Shown here one piece after another: positions 8,617 through 16,977 of a DNA stretch of 64,000 bases; position 1 is the stretch's first letter, and the number at the start of each line of letters is the position of its first letter. The position numbers were made by a program, and so were the translations under genes. The notes beneath the pieces are model-generated. The model made no database searches, was not told the origin of the DNA, and saw only the letters and a program-made list of their open reading frames with translations. The DNA is from CAJMGO01 sp900557305 (lineage in GTDB: Bacteria; Bacillota_I; Bacilli_A; RF39; UBA660), in the NCBI GenBank assembly GCA_905212975.1, contig CAJMGO010000001.1:124001-188000 (forward strand), given 5' to 3'.

Positions 8617-9180
8617 ATGAAAAATAAAAAAATTATTATTGGAATTTGTTTTGTAGTTTTATTACTTGCTGTTATATTAGTAATTTTTAATATAAATAAT
8701 AATAATAAAATTAATACGAAAGATGATATTATTAAAATGATTAATAGTATTAATAAAAAATTAGAAAATGAATTACCAAGTCTTGAAACAAAAAGTATTG
8801 ATATTAATAATGTTGATGAGGTCAATGCATATACTGGTTTAGAATCAAATAAAGATATTGAAGAATTAATTGTATCTGTTCCTATGATGACTTCACAAGC
8901 ATATAGTGTTGCAGTTATAAAAGTTAAAGATTCTGCTAATGTTGAAAAAATCAAACAAAATATATATGACAATATTAATATGAGTCGTTGGATATGTGTC
9001 AGTGCTGATAAATTGTATATTACTAATAGTGGAAATATTATATTTACTGTAATGTCTGATGAAGATACTGCTAAATCTGTTTATAATGAGTTTAAAAAGT
9101 ATGTAGGTAATAAAATTGGAAAAGAATTAGAAAAAAGTGAAGAGAATATTGAATTACCACCAGAAATGATTGTTGAATAA
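8617..9180 (+). CDS. Membrane-anchored DUF4358 protein
   Basis: A 187-residue protein with one N-terminal membrane anchor (residues 4-25, KKIIIGICFVVLLLAVILVIF) and an extracytoplasmic DUF4358-like domain. SVPMMTSQAYSVAVIKVKDS followed by an Asp-rich amphipathic helix and 'WICVSADKLYITNSGNIIF' fit that family. DUF4358 genes commonly sit beside MBOAT and DHHW genes in firmicutes, as here, so a helper role in surface glycan O-acylation is inferred from context only. It has its own TATAAT at 8592-8597 with TTTACT 17 bases upstream. A terminator separates it from the MBOAT gene, though read-through may occur. Confidence 0.7.
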   Translation: MKNKKIIIGICFVVLLLAVILVIFNINNNNKINTKDDIIKMINSINKKLENELPSLETKSIDINNVDEVNAYTGLESNKDIEELIVSVPMMTSQAYSVAVIKVKDSANVEKIKQNIYDNINMSRWICVSADKLYITNSGNIIFTVMSDEDTAKSVYNEFKKYVGNKIGKELEKSEENIELPPEMIVE

Positions 9181-9202
9181 GCACCTTAAAAGGTGCCTTT
9201 TT
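9181..9202 (+). terminator. Intrinsic terminator between DUF4358 and MBOAT genes
   Basis: GCACCT (9181-9186) pairs with AGGTGC (9191-9196), followed by CTTTTT. The stem is short, so this may be leaky and allow partial read-through into the acyltransferase gene. Confidence 0.65.
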
Positions 9203-9216
9203 AAAAGGAGGGTAAC

Positions 9217-10608
9217 ATGTTATTTACTAGTATAAGTTTTTTATATTATTTTTTACCTTTAGTATTAATAATATATTTTATTGTACCAAGAAAGTATAAA
9301 AATTTAATTTTATTTATATTTTCATTGTTATTTTATTTCTATGGAGAACCAAAATATATTTTTTTAATGCTACTTGAAATATTTGTAGCTTACATAGGGG
9401 CTATTTTAGTTGATAAATATAAAAGTAAGGATATATTTATATTTATAATATTTATTCATATTTTACTTTTAGTAATATTTAAATATACAGATTTTATAAT
9501 AGAAATTTTTAATAATGTATTTAATTTTAATTTAAAGTTATTTAATATATCATTACCTATTGGTATATCTTTTTATACGTTTCAAATTATTAGTTATATA
9601 GTTGATGTATATAAGGGAAAAGTTAAGGTTCAAAAAAACTTTTTAAAACTCGCTACGTATATATCTTTGTTTCCACAATTGATTGCAGGTCCAATAGTAA
9701 GATATGAATCTATTGAAAAAGAACTTGATGATAGAAAAGAAACATTTGAAGATTTTTCTTATGGTGTTAGAAGATTTGTAATAGGTCTTTTTAAAAAAGT
9801 TTTGATTGCTAATATTTTAGGAGAATTAATAACTAAGTTTAATTTAATTGATGAAAGAAGTGTATTGCTATATTGGATATTTAGTATTTCGTATATGTTA
9901 CAAGTATATTTTGATTTTTCTGCTTATTCAGATATGGCTATTGGTCTTGGAAGAATGTTTGGATTTCATTTTTTAGAAAATTTTAATTATCCATATATTT
10001 CAAAAAGTATAACAGAATTTTGGAGAAGATGGCATATATCACTTGGAACTTGGTTTAGAGATTATGTTTATATTCCCTTAGGTGGTAATAAAGTTAATAA
10101 AATAAAATTTTTAAGAAATATAATTATAGTATGGTTACTTACAGGTATATGGCATGGAGCTAGTTTAAATTTTTGTATATGGGGATTATTTTTTGGTATA
10201 ATGCTTATAATTGAAAAGTTTAGCTTTAATAAATATTTAGAAAAAATACCTAGTTTTATAAGAAGAATATATGTATTATTTATAGTAATGATTAGTTTTA
10301 TAATATTTGGTTCTAGTAATATGAATGATGCATTTAATACAATCAAAGGTTTATTTGGTTTTAATAAAGAGGTATTTATAAATAACTATACAATTTATTA
10401 TTTAAAAAATTATTTATTTGTTTTAATTTTGGCAATATTATTATCTACTCCACTTATAAAAAAATTAGTTTTAAAGTTAAAGAAAAATTGTTTTATTAAG
10501 AAATTATTCGATATATTGGAAATTGTATCTATACCTATTATTTTAGTAATAGTGACTTCATATTTAATTGATAATTCATACAATCCTTTTTTGTATTTTA
10601 GATTTTAG
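9217..10608 (+). CDS. MBOAT-family O-acyltransferase (AlgI/DltB-like)
   Basis: A 463-residue polytopic membrane protein of the MBOAT family. These enzymes carry acyl groups across the membrane and pass them to an extracellular partner that acylates a surface polymer. Landmarks are LPIGISFYTFQIISYIVDVY, SLFPQLIAGPIVRY, YFDFSAYSDMAIGLGRMFGF, the FWRRWHISLGTWFRDYVYIP block, and WLLTGIWHGAS with the catalytic-type His at about residue 313. About ten membrane helices are visible. AAGGAGGG precedes the ATG. The next gene, a DHHW protein, is the typical extracellular transferase partner. No dltA/dltC is nearby, so glycan O-acetylation is more likely than teichoic-acid D-alanylation. Confidence 0.9.
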   Translation: MLFTSISFLYYFLPLVLIIYFIVPRKYKNLILFIFSLLFYFYGEPKYIFLMLLEIFVAYIGAILVDKYKSKDIFIFIIFIHILLLVIFKYTDFIIEIFNNVFNFNLKLFNISLPIGISFYTFQIISYIVDVYKGKVKVQKNFLKLATYISLFPQLIAGPIVRYESIEKELDDRKETFEDFSYGVRRFVIGLFKKVLIANILGELITKFNLIDERSVLLYWIFSISYMLQVYFDFSAYSDMAIGLGRMFGFHFLENFNYPYISKSITEFWRRWHISLGTWFRDYVYIPLGGNKVNKIKFLRNIIIVWLLTGIWHGASLNFCIWGLFFGIMLIIEKFSFNKYLEKIPSFIRRIYVLFIVMISFIIFGSSNMNDAFNTIKGLFGFNKEVFINNYTIYYLKNYLFVLILAILLSTPLIKKLVLKLKKNCFIKKLFDILEIVSIPIILVIVTSYLIDNSYNPFLYFRF

Positions 10609-10617
10609 GAGGTCAAC

Positions 10618-11694
10618 ATGAATAATAAAATTAAAAATATAATTACTTCATTACTTTTTTCTTTTATATTAATTGCTTTTTTTATAATCAATATAATTAA
10701 GAAAGATGATGATATATCAGTTTTGGAAAGAAGACATTTAGAAAAATTTCCAAAATTGACTATAAATTCTTTATTCAATGGAACATTTTTTGAAAAATTT
10801 GATATATATGCAAATGATCAATTTATTAATAGAGATAAATTTAGAAATATAAAAGTTAATTTAGAATTAATTACTAAAAAAAATTATAATAATTTATATT
10901 TATATAATGGGTATATTATTGAACAAACATATCCTCTTAATGAAAAGTCAATAATTAATTTAACTAATAAAATTAATAGTATAAAAGATAATTATTTAAT
11001 AAATAATAATGTTTATTATACTATAGTTCCTGATAAAAATTATTTTGTAAATAATAATAATTTAAAAATGGATTATAACAAATTAAAAAATATTATGAAT
11101 AGTAATTTAATTGATTTTAAATATATAGATATATTTAATTTGCTAAGTTTAAATGATTATTATAAAACTGATTCTCATTGGAAAGAAGAAAACATAAAAG
11201 ATGTAGCTTTATATATCGCAAATAATATGGGAACTGATTTAAATAGTACTTATAAAGAAAAAACTATTACTGAATTTAAAGGAGTATATTTAAATCAATT
11301 GCCTATAAAAATGAATATGGATAGTATTAAAATTTTAAAGAATGAAATTATAGATAATAGTATTGTATATAATTATGAGACAAAAAAATATTCTGAGGTC
11401 TATGATTTAGAAAAAATAAATTCTTTGGATAAATATGATATATATTTATCGGGTGCTGCAGCTTTAATTGAAATTGTAAATAATTCTGCTCCTAAAAAAG
11501 AATTAATTGTATTTAGGGATTCATATGGTAGTAGTTTAATACCATTATTAATAGAGGGATATAGTAAGATAACTGTTATTGATACAAGATATATATCACC
11601 TAAATTATTAGCTGATTATGTTGATTTTAATAACAAAGATGTTTTGTTTTTATATAGTGTTATATCAATAAATAATAGTTATTCGTTTAGATAG
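10618..11694 (+). CDS. DHHW-family (AlgX/AlgJ-like) membrane-anchored protein
   Basis: A 358-residue protein with an N-terminal signal anchor (about residues 8-28) and an SGNH-like extracellular domain. Family landmarks are RRHLEKFPKLTINSLFNGTF near the N-terminus, NDQFINRDKFR, the TDSHWKEENIKDVA block (DSHW standing for the family's D-H/S-H-W), and FRDSYGSSLIPLL with a likely catalytic Ser. DHHW proteins act with an MBOAT protein to transfer acetyl groups to surface sugars. The gene starts 9 bases after the MBOAT stop with AGGAGG, so the two are cotranscribed. The acceptor polymer is unknown. The tail after the stop has only weak hairpins. Confidence 0.8.
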   Translation: MNNKIKNIITSLLFSFILIAFFIINIIKKDDDISVLERRHLEKFPKLTINSLFNGTFFEKFDIYANDQFINRDKFRNIKVNLELITKKNYNNLYLYNGYIIEQTYPLNEKSIINLTNKINSIKDNYLINNNVYYTIVPDKNYFVNNNNLKMDYNKLKNIMNSNLIDFKYIDIFNLLSLNDYYKTDSHWKEENIKDVALYIANNMGTDLNSTYKEKTITEFKGVYLNQLPIKMNMDSIKILKNEIIDNSIVYNYETKKYSEVYDLEKINSLDKYDIYLSGAAALIEIVNNSAPKKELIVFRDSYGSSLIPLLIEGYSKITVIDTRYISPKLLADYVDFNNKDVLFLYSVISINNSYSFR

Positions 11695-11805
11695 GCTAGT
11701 TATAATTTTACTAGATTTTATAAATCTAAAATTAGATATATGATACAATAATTTTTAAACGTGGTGTACAAAATACTAAAATATAGGAAAGAGTATTTTA
11801 TTTTA

Positions 11806-11834
11806 TTGAAACCATGTTTTTTTTATGTTATAAT
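11806..11834 (+). promoter_or_regulatory. Promoter of tRNA-Leu
   Basis: TTGAAA (11806-11811) and TATAAT (11829-11834) with a 17-base spacer, ending 8 bases before the mature tRNA. Confidence 0.85.
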
Positions 11835-11842
11835 TTAGTTAT

Positions 11843-11928
11843 GCCAGCCTGGCGGAATGGTAGACGCATCAGACTCAAAATCTGACGGTAGCAATACTGT
11901 GAGGGTTCAAGTCCCTTGGCTGGTACCA
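11843..11928 (+). tRNA. tRNA-Leu (anticodon CAA)
   Basis: An 86-base class II tRNA. The acceptor stem GCCAGCC pairs with GGCTGGT (one G-U), followed by discriminator A and an encoded CCA (11926-11928). The anticodon stem TCAGA/TCTGA encloses the loop CTCAAAA, giving anticodon CAA for UUG. A long variable arm (around CGGTAGCAATACTGTG) and a T loop GGTTCAAGTCCC are present. Confidence 0.95.
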
Positions 11929-11986
11929 GATTGATAGTAAACTCGAAACAATATTTCGAGATAGAGATAATAGATTAATTAACATC

Positions 11987-12013
11987 AAGGTATAGAAATA
12001 TACCTTATTTTTA
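11987..12013 (+). terminator. Intrinsic terminator after tRNA-Leu
   Basis: AAGGTATA (11987-11994), a GAAA tetraloop and TATACCTT (11999-12006), then ATTTTTATTT. A second hairpin, CTCGAAA/TTTCGAG (11942-11960), lacks a T tract and may be a processing structure. Confidence 0.8.
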
Positions 12014-12075
12014 TTTAAAAAATTAATAAATAAATTTATTTGATATGATATAATAAAAACAATTGAGGTGTATGT

Positions 12076-13284
12076 ATGAAGAAAAAGATATTTATAGTTG
12101 TATGTATAATATTACTTATTATATGTGGTGTATTTTTATGTAATTTCATACATGAAAAAAGTCTTGAAAATACTATTGATAATACTAAGTTTCAGATAAA
12201 AAATAATAAAGATATTGAGGTATACAGTGATGTAAAAGTTCCAAGTTTTATTTATGATTTAAAGGGTACTTTAATAGAAGATTTTAGTATTGATACAAAA
12301 GAATTGGGGAAAAAAGAAATAATATTTTCTTATAATAATGAGGATGGTCATAAGAGAAGAGGAAGTTTTTATATTAATGTAGTTGATACTACTAATCCAG
12401 TTATTTTATTAAGTGATTCTTATTCTGTTACTGTAGGATATAATAAAAACTTAACTGATGTTATTATGTCTTTTGATAATTACGATAGTAAGCCTAATCG
12501 TGAAATTATAGGTGAATATGATTTAAATAAACCGGGTATTTATAATCTAGAATATAAAATTACTGATAGTAGTGGTAATGTAACTAGTAAACAATTTAAA
12601 TTAAATGTTTTAAAAAAGAGTAAAAGTGATACATCAGTAAAAAAAACATATACATATTTTAAAGATGTAGTTTCTAATTATAAAAATAATGATACTAGTA
12701 TAGGAATTGATGTTTCTAAATGGCAAGGTAATATTGATTTTAATAAATTGAAGGAAAATGGTGTAGAGTTTGTTATAATAAGAATTGGAACTCAAAATGG
12801 ATTTGATGGAGAAATATTAGAAGATGTTTATTTTAAAAATAATATAGAAAAGGCAAAGAAAGCTGGATTTGATGTAGGATTATATTTTTATTCTTATGCT
12901 AAAACAAAAGAAGAAGTATTAGAGCAGGCTAAGTGGATTATTGATAAGTTAGATGGTATGAAATTAGAACTTCCTATTGCGTATGATTGGGAAAGTTGGA
13001 ATAGTTTTAATACAACTAATTTAAGTTTATATGAATTTAATGAATTAGCTTATACTTTTATGAATTATATAGAAAAAAATGGGTATAAATCTATGTTATA
13101 CGGAAGTAAGTATTATTTAATTAATGTTTTTTCTACTGATAAGACTGTATGGCTTGCTCATTATACAAATAAAACTGATTATGATGGTAAATATTATATT
13201 TGGCAGATGTGTAATGATGGGAAAGTATCTGGTATTAATGGTTATGTAGATATTGATATTTTATATAAAAACGAGAAAGATTAA
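12076..13284 (+). CDS. Membrane-anchored GH25 muramidase with bacterial Ig-like domain
   Basis: A 402-residue cell-wall lysozyme. An N-terminal helix (about residues 4-27) anchors or exports it. Residues about 55-180 form Ig/cadherin-like repeats (VVDTTNPVILLSD and YKITDSSGNVTSKQF). The rest is a glycoside hydrolase 25 domain: GIDVSKWQGNIDF with the conserved first Asp near residue 213, RIGTQNGFDGEILED, GFDVGLYFYSYA, and YDWESW at about 303-308 carrying the catalytic Asp/Glu. WLAHYT and YIWQM complete the barrel. GH25 enzymes cut the MurNAc-GlcNAc bond. It is a single-gene unit in convergent overlap with the radical SAM gene. Autolysin or wall-remodelling role is inferred. Confidence 0.9.
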   Translation: MKKKIFIVVCIILLIICGVFLCNFIHEKSLENTIDNTKFQIKNNKDIEVYSDVKVPSFIYDLKGTLIEDFSIDTKELGKKEIIFSYNNEDGHKRRGSFYINVVDTTNPVILLSDSYSVTVGYNKNLTDVIMSFDNYDSKPNREIIGEYDLNKPGIYNLEYKITDSSGNVTSKQFKLNVLKKSKSDTSVKKTYTYFKDVVSNYKNNDTSIGIDVSKWQGNIDFNKLKENGVEFVIIRIGTQNGFDGEILEDVYFKNNIEKAKKAGFDVGLYFYSYAKTKEEVLEQAKWIIDKLDGMKLELPIAYDWESWNSFNTTNLSLYEFNELAYTFMNYIEKNGYKSMLYGSKYYLINVFSTDKTVWLAHYTNKTDYDGKYYIWQMCNDGKVSGINGYVDIDILYKNEKD

Positions 13285-13294
13285 TCTTTCTCGT
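13271..13294. terminator. Palindromic bidirectional terminator spanning two convergent stop codons
   Basis: A 24-base perfect palindrome (ACGAGAAAGATT and its complement) contains the stop codons of both convergent genes, which overlap by 3-4 bases. A/T-rich tracts flank it on both sides. Confidence 0.8.
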
Positions 13295-14222
13295 TTAATT
13301 TATATCCTTGATATGTTCCTCTTCTTTTAAATTCTTTATCTATTTCATTTAAAACACCAAACTTTTTTATTAACCATGTTGGTTCTATTAAATCATCTAT
13401 TTTAGGATCAGCTGTAATTCTGTTTATTACAATACTACTTCTTAAGTTCTCTAATTGATCACATACTATATTGACATATTCTTCTTTAGTTAATATATGG
13501 AATGGTTTATTTTTATATAAATGTTCAAGTGCTGTATCTTTTAAAATCGATAGCATATGTATTTTTATTCCTTGAATATCTAATTTATTTAAATATTTAA
13601 TAGTATCTATCATCATTTCTTTTGTTTCAAATGGAAGTCCATTTATTATATGAACTACAACATTAATATTTCTTTTTCTAAGGTCATTAACGCAATCTTC
13701 AAAACATTTTAATGTATGGCATCTATTTATTAGTTTAGATGTTTTATCATGTATTGTTTGTAAGCCTAATTCTATTGTAAGGTATGTTTTTTTATTTAAT
13801 TCTTCTAAATAATCCATACAATCTTTTGATATAGAATCTGGACGTGTTGCTATGGATAATCCAACTACATTATCTTGATTTAGGATCAATTCATATTTTT
13901 CTTTTAATATTTCAAGTGGAGCGTATGTATTTGTATTAGCTTGAAAATATCCTATATATTTACTATTTGGCCATTTTCTTCCTACTATTTCTTTTATTTC
14001 ATTAAATTGTGTTACAAGATCTTTTGTTTTATCTCCTGCATATTCGCCACTACCTAATTTTGAACAATAAATGCATCCACCATATCCTTTTGTACCATCT
14101 ATATTTGGACATGTAAAACCTGCATTTAAACTTACTTTAAATACTTTACTGTTAAATTTATTTTTATAAAAATAATCTAGGGTATGATATTGTTTGTTAC
14201 TATTTGTATATTTAAAGCCCAT
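13281..14222 (-). CDS. TIGR01212-family (YhcC-like) radical SAM protein
   Basis: A 313-residue radical SAM enzyme. The cluster-binding cysteines are Cys38, Cys50 and Cys53 in GFTCPNIDGTKGYGGCIYC, a spacing specific to the YhcC/TIGR01212 group rather than the usual CxxxCxxC. YFQANTNTYAPLE, GLSIATRPDS and ELGLQTIHD follow in the expected order. The substrate of this family is not settled; YhcC has been linked genetically to anaerobic metabolism, but I would not assign a reaction. AAGGTGA precedes the start ATG on this strand. Confidence 0.85.
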   Translation of the reverse strand: MGFKYTNSNKQYHTLDYFYKNKFNSKVFKVSLNAGFTCPNIDGTKGYGGCIYCSKLGSGEYAGDKTKDLVTQFNEIKEIVGRKWPNSKYIGYFQANTNTYAPLEILKEKYELILNQDNVVGLSIATRPDSISKDCMDYLEELNKKTYLTIELGLQTIHDKTSKLINRCHTLKCFEDCVNDLRKRNINVVVHIINGLPFETKEMMIDTIKYLNKLDIQGIKIHMLSILKDTALEHLYKNKPFHILTKEEYVNIVCDQLENLRSSIVINRITADPKIDDLIEPTWLIKKFGVLNEIDKEFKRRGTYQGYKLNEKD

Positions 14223-14330
14223 AAAATCACCTTAAATATATATTATATTATAAATTTTATTAATTGTGAAAAAAATATGAAAAAAACATTAATTAATTTA
14301 AAATATGTGTAAATTAATCATATAATTTGG

Positions 14331-14336
14331 TATAAT
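14331..14336 (+). promoter_or_regulatory. -10 box of the YfcC-like carrier gene
   Basis: TATAAT preceded by TTGG, followed by AAGGAGGG and the ATG at 14355. Confidence 0.5.
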
Positions 14337-14354
14337 TAATAAGGAGGGTATGAT

Positions 14355-15773
14355 ATGAAAAAAAATAATTTATTAAAGGTTATAGCTATTACATGTTTAG
14401 TATTTTTAGTTCTTACTTGGATAATTCCAACAGGATCCTATAGTGGCTCTACATATACTAAGGATTCTATAAGTGCACTTGGAGTAGGTGATTTATTTAT
14501 ATATTCATTTCATTCAGTGTATTTATCTATAGCTATAATTGGTATGATTGTAATTCTTTTAATAGGAGGATTATATGGTGTATTAAATAAAACTGGTGCT
14601 TATCAATCACTTGTTGAAAAGATAGTTAAAAAGTATAATGGTAAAGAAAAATATTTTATTGTTATCTCTATACTGCTATTTAGTATTTTAACTTCTTTAA
14701 CTAGTTTAATATATCCATTATTTATTTTAGTTCCATTTTTTATTACAGTTATTTGTTTATTAGGATATAATAAATTTACTGCATTTTTATCTACATTTGG
14801 AGCTATTTTAGTAGGTAGAATAGGTACAACTTATGGTTATAATTTAGAGGGTTATAATTATTCTAAACAATTTTTTGGATTAGATATAAATTCAAATATT
14901 TTGTTTAAAGTTATTTTATTTGTTTTAACTGTTGGTTTACTTATTTTCTTTACTTTGAAAAATTCTAAATTAGATAAGAAAAAAACAAAATCTAAAGATG
15001 AAAAAATCATTTTATATGAAGAAAAATCATCAAATAAAAGTTCAAAAGCTTTAGTTATACTTTTAAGTATTATGATGGTATTTGTAATAGTTGCTATGTT
15101 CAACTGGGAAGGTGCTTTTGGTATTGATTTCTTCACAAATATTCATTCTAAAATAACAGGGTTTAGTATTGTTGGTAGAAATATATTTGCTGAATTACTT
15201 GGTTCTATTAATCCAATAGGATATTGGTCAAATTATGAACTTTCACTTGTTTTAATTTTAAATATTTTTATAATTGGAAAGGTATATGGATTAAAATTAA
15301 AAGAAATCTTAGATGGATTTATTGATGGTGTGAAGGCTATTGTTGGTGTTGCTATAATAGGTTTTTTAGCAACAATATTATCATCTGTGGTATTCACACA
15401 ATTATATAATATTAGTTCACATACAATTTTTCCAACTATAGCTAATAAGATCTTTACTGTATTTGGTACTAATGCATTTTCATTAAGTGTTGTATCAGGT
15501 TTTGGAACATTATTCTTTGGTGATTTACCTTATGTATTTAATGATTTATATACACCTGTTTCAGCAATGTATTCAAATTTAGCTGATGCAGCATATATTA
15601 TTCAATCTGTATTTGGTTTCATTTCACTAATTTTACCTACAAGTATAGTCCTTTTAATGGGATTAAGATATTCTGATATATCATTTGGTGAATGGTTTAA
15701 AAAGGCTTGGAAATTACTTTTAGGATTACTTGTTTGTTTAGTAATTGCTATATTAATTGTGGTATTAGTATAA
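14355..15773 (+). CDS. YfcC/DcuC-type membrane carrier
   Basis: A 472-residue polytopic permease with about twelve hydrophobic segments. The opening (VFLVLTWIIPTGSY), the segment IGGLYGVLNKTGAYQSLVEKIVKKYNGKEK and AILVGRIGTTYGYN are characteristic of the YfcC group of the C4-dicarboxylate/basic amino acid carrier superfamily. Its cargo is uncertain: YfcC-type proteins are variously annotated as C4-dicarboxylate or arginine/ornithine carriers. No catabolic gene is adjacent, so the context does not help. A strong terminator overlaps its stop codon. Confidence 0.8.
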   Translation: MKKNNLLKVIAITCLVFLVLTWIIPTGSYSGSTYTKDSISALGVGDLFIYSFHSVYLSIAIIGMIVILLIGGLYGVLNKTGAYQSLVEKIVKKYNGKEKYFIVISILLFSILTSLTSLIYPLFILVPFFITVICLLGYNKFTAFLSTFGAILVGRIGTTYGYNLEGYNYSKQFFGLDINSNILFKVILFVLTVGLLIFFTLKNSKLDKKKTKSKDEKIILYEEKSSNKSSKALVILLSIMMVFVIVAMFNWEGAFGIDFFTNIHSKITGFSIVGRNIFAELLGSINPIGYWSNYELSLVLILNIFIIGKVYGLKLKEILDGFIDGVKAIVGVAIIGFLATILSSVVFTQLYNISSHTIFPTIANKIFTVFGTNAFSLSVVSGFGTLFFGDLPYVFNDLYTPVSAMYSNLADAAYIIQSVFGFISLILPTSIVLLMGLRYSDISFGEWFKKAWKLLLGLLVCLVIAILIVVLV

Positions 15774-15799
15774 AGGCTTTCTTTTGAAAGCTTTTTTTT
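15772..15799 (+). terminator. Intrinsic terminator after the carrier gene
   Basis: A 10-bp stem with one G-U (15772-15781 with 15786-15795), TTTT loop, then a T run. Confidence 0.8.
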
Positions 15800-15823
15800 G
15801 TATAATATTTTAAGGTGGTTACT

Positions 15824-16453
15824 ATGAAGTATAGTGTTGATAATAAAGAATATGATGTCTTAATAGAAAGAAAGAATAATAAAAATACATATATAAAAAT
15901 TAAAAATAATGTAATTGTTGTTACAACTAATTATCTAGTATCTGATAGAAAGATAATTAAGTTATTAGATAGTAATATTCCTTTTTTAAGAAAAGCTTTG
16001 AGGATGGAAGAATATAAGCGTGAAAAAAATGATAATTTCTATTATTTTGGTAAAAAATATGATATTATTATTACTCCTTTATATGATGTTGAATTTATAA
16101 ATGATAAGGTTTATACAAAAAGTTTAGATTCTTTAGACAAGTATTTAAGAAAAAATGTGAAAGAAATATATAAAGAAAGAGTTGACTTTTATTATAAACA
16201 ATTTGTTGAAAATATTCCTTATCCTATTATTAAGTTTAGAACTATGAAAACAAGATGGGGAGTATGTAATAGAAGTAATAATAGTATTACATTAAATAAT
16301 GAGTTAATTAAATATGATATTGGTTGTTTAAATTATGTTATAGTTCATGAGTTATCTCATTTTGTTCATTTTGATCATTCTAAAGAATTTTGGACTACTG
16401 TAGAAAAATATTATCCAGAATATAAAAAATATCGGGATATGCTTAAAAATTGA
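15824..16453 (+). CDS. YgjP/DUF45-type metallopeptidase
   Basis: A 209-residue protein of the YgjP (M48-like, formerly DUF45) family. The zinc motif HELSHFVHFDHSKEFW (His-Glu-x-x-His with a third His after four to five residues) and the preceding FRTMKTRWGVCN and NNELIKYD segments are the family signature. Its physiological substrate is unknown; the fold resembles the SprT/WLM metalloproteases. The ATG at 15824 is chosen because AAGGTGG lies 5 bases upstream; a GTG at 15815 falls inside that site. It ends with TGA, evidence that TGA is a stop here. Confidence 0.85.
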   Translation: MKYSVDNKEYDVLIERKNNKNTYIKIKNNVIVVTTNYLVSDRKIIKLLDSNIPFLRKALRMEEYKREKNDNFYYFGKKYDIIITPLYDVEFINDKVYTKSLDSLDKYLRKNVKEIYKERVDFYYKQFVENIPYPIIKFRTMKTRWGVCNRSNNSITLNNELIKYDIGCLNYVIVHELSHFVHFDHSKEFWTTVEKYYPEYKKYRDMLKN

Positions 16454-16457
16454 CATT

Positions 16458-16489
16458 ATTCTAGTATATTATGTACTAGAATTTTTTTT
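16458..16489 (+). terminator. Intrinsic terminator between peptidase and cse60-like gene
   Basis: ATTCTAGTA (16458-16466) pairs with TACTAGAAT (16474-16482), followed by seven further T. Confidence 0.8.
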
Positions 16490-16498
16490 GGTGATAAT

Positions 16499-16669
16499 AT
16501 GAAAGTAAAAGTATTTGATGAAAGTCATGAAAAGGATTTAGAAGAATCAATTAATAAATTTATAGATGAAGGAAATGATATTATTGATATAAAATATCAG
16601 GTTGCTTTTGAAATAGTTGGTGAAGAACAAATATATTGTTTCTCTGCTCTTATTATGTATGAAAAATAA
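16499..16669 (+). CDS. Cse60-like small protein
   Basis: A 56-residue protein. Its sequence begins KVKVFDESHEKDLEESINKF, continues DIIDIKYQVAFE and ends EQIYCFSALIMYE. This matches the Cse60 sporulation-protein family in length and in every landmark I know: the N-terminal V-x-x-FDE-x-HE-x-DLE, the central IKYQVA, and the terminal QIYCFSA-I-YE. In Bacillus subtilis cse60 is expressed under the forespore/mother-cell programme and its function is unknown. Here no sporulation gene is adjacent, so a general role such as small nucleic-acid or protein binding is possible. GGTGA lies just upstream. Confidence 0.75.
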   Translation: MKVKVFDESHEKDLEESINKFIDEGNDIIDIKYQVAFEIVGEEQIYCFSALIMYEK

Positions 16670-16694
16670 CTTGATTTTTTTTATTCTTATGGTG

Positions 16695-16700
16695 TATAAT
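16695..16700 (+). promoter_or_regulatory. -10 box of the 52-residue protein gene
   Basis: TATAAT preceded by GGTG, between the cse60-like stop and the next small gene. Confidence 0.5.
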
Positions 16701-16723
16701 ATGCCTCATGAAAAGGTGATTTT

Positions 16724-16882
16724 ATGTTTAATTATGAAAAAGTAAAGATTTTAAAGAAAAAATTTAGAAATTTAGATATTGATTCTATGATTGATACAAA
16801 TAATGCTAATATAGAAGATAAAGCTCTTATGAAGATAAAAAGATCTAGTATTGGAAAAGGATTGATAGACTATTATGAATAG
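16724..16882 (+). CDS. Orphan 52-residue basic protein
   Basis: A short ORF (start FNYEKVKILKKKFRNLDIDS, end KRSSIGKGLIDYYE) with its own -10 box, a good ribosome site (AAGGTGA, 5 bases before the ATG) and a terminator that overlaps its stop. These three signals support translation although the protein is small. It has Lys/Arg clusters and no membrane segment. I recognise no family; the RSSIGKGLIDYY ending might be a short functional motif. Confidence 0.6.
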   Translation: MFNYEKVKILKKKFRNLDIDSMIDTNNANIEDKALMKIKRSSIGKGLIDYYE

Positions 16883-16894
16883 TCTTTTTTTTTT
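16867..16894 (+). terminator. Intrinsic terminator overlapping the small gene stop
   Basis: AGACTAT (16867-16873) pairs with ATAGTCT (16879-16885), TATGA loop, then nine T. Confidence 0.85.
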
Positions 16895-16977
16895 ATATTT
16901 TATCAATTTTTCTTGTTTAAAAATTATTATTTATTTTCATAATAAACATAGAATAATAATTAGAAAGGGTGAATTTA

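Noticed and set aside
11697..11728. Hairpins just after the DHHW gene as a terminator
   Set aside because: Two short stems are present, but neither is followed by a T run. I therefore list no terminator there.
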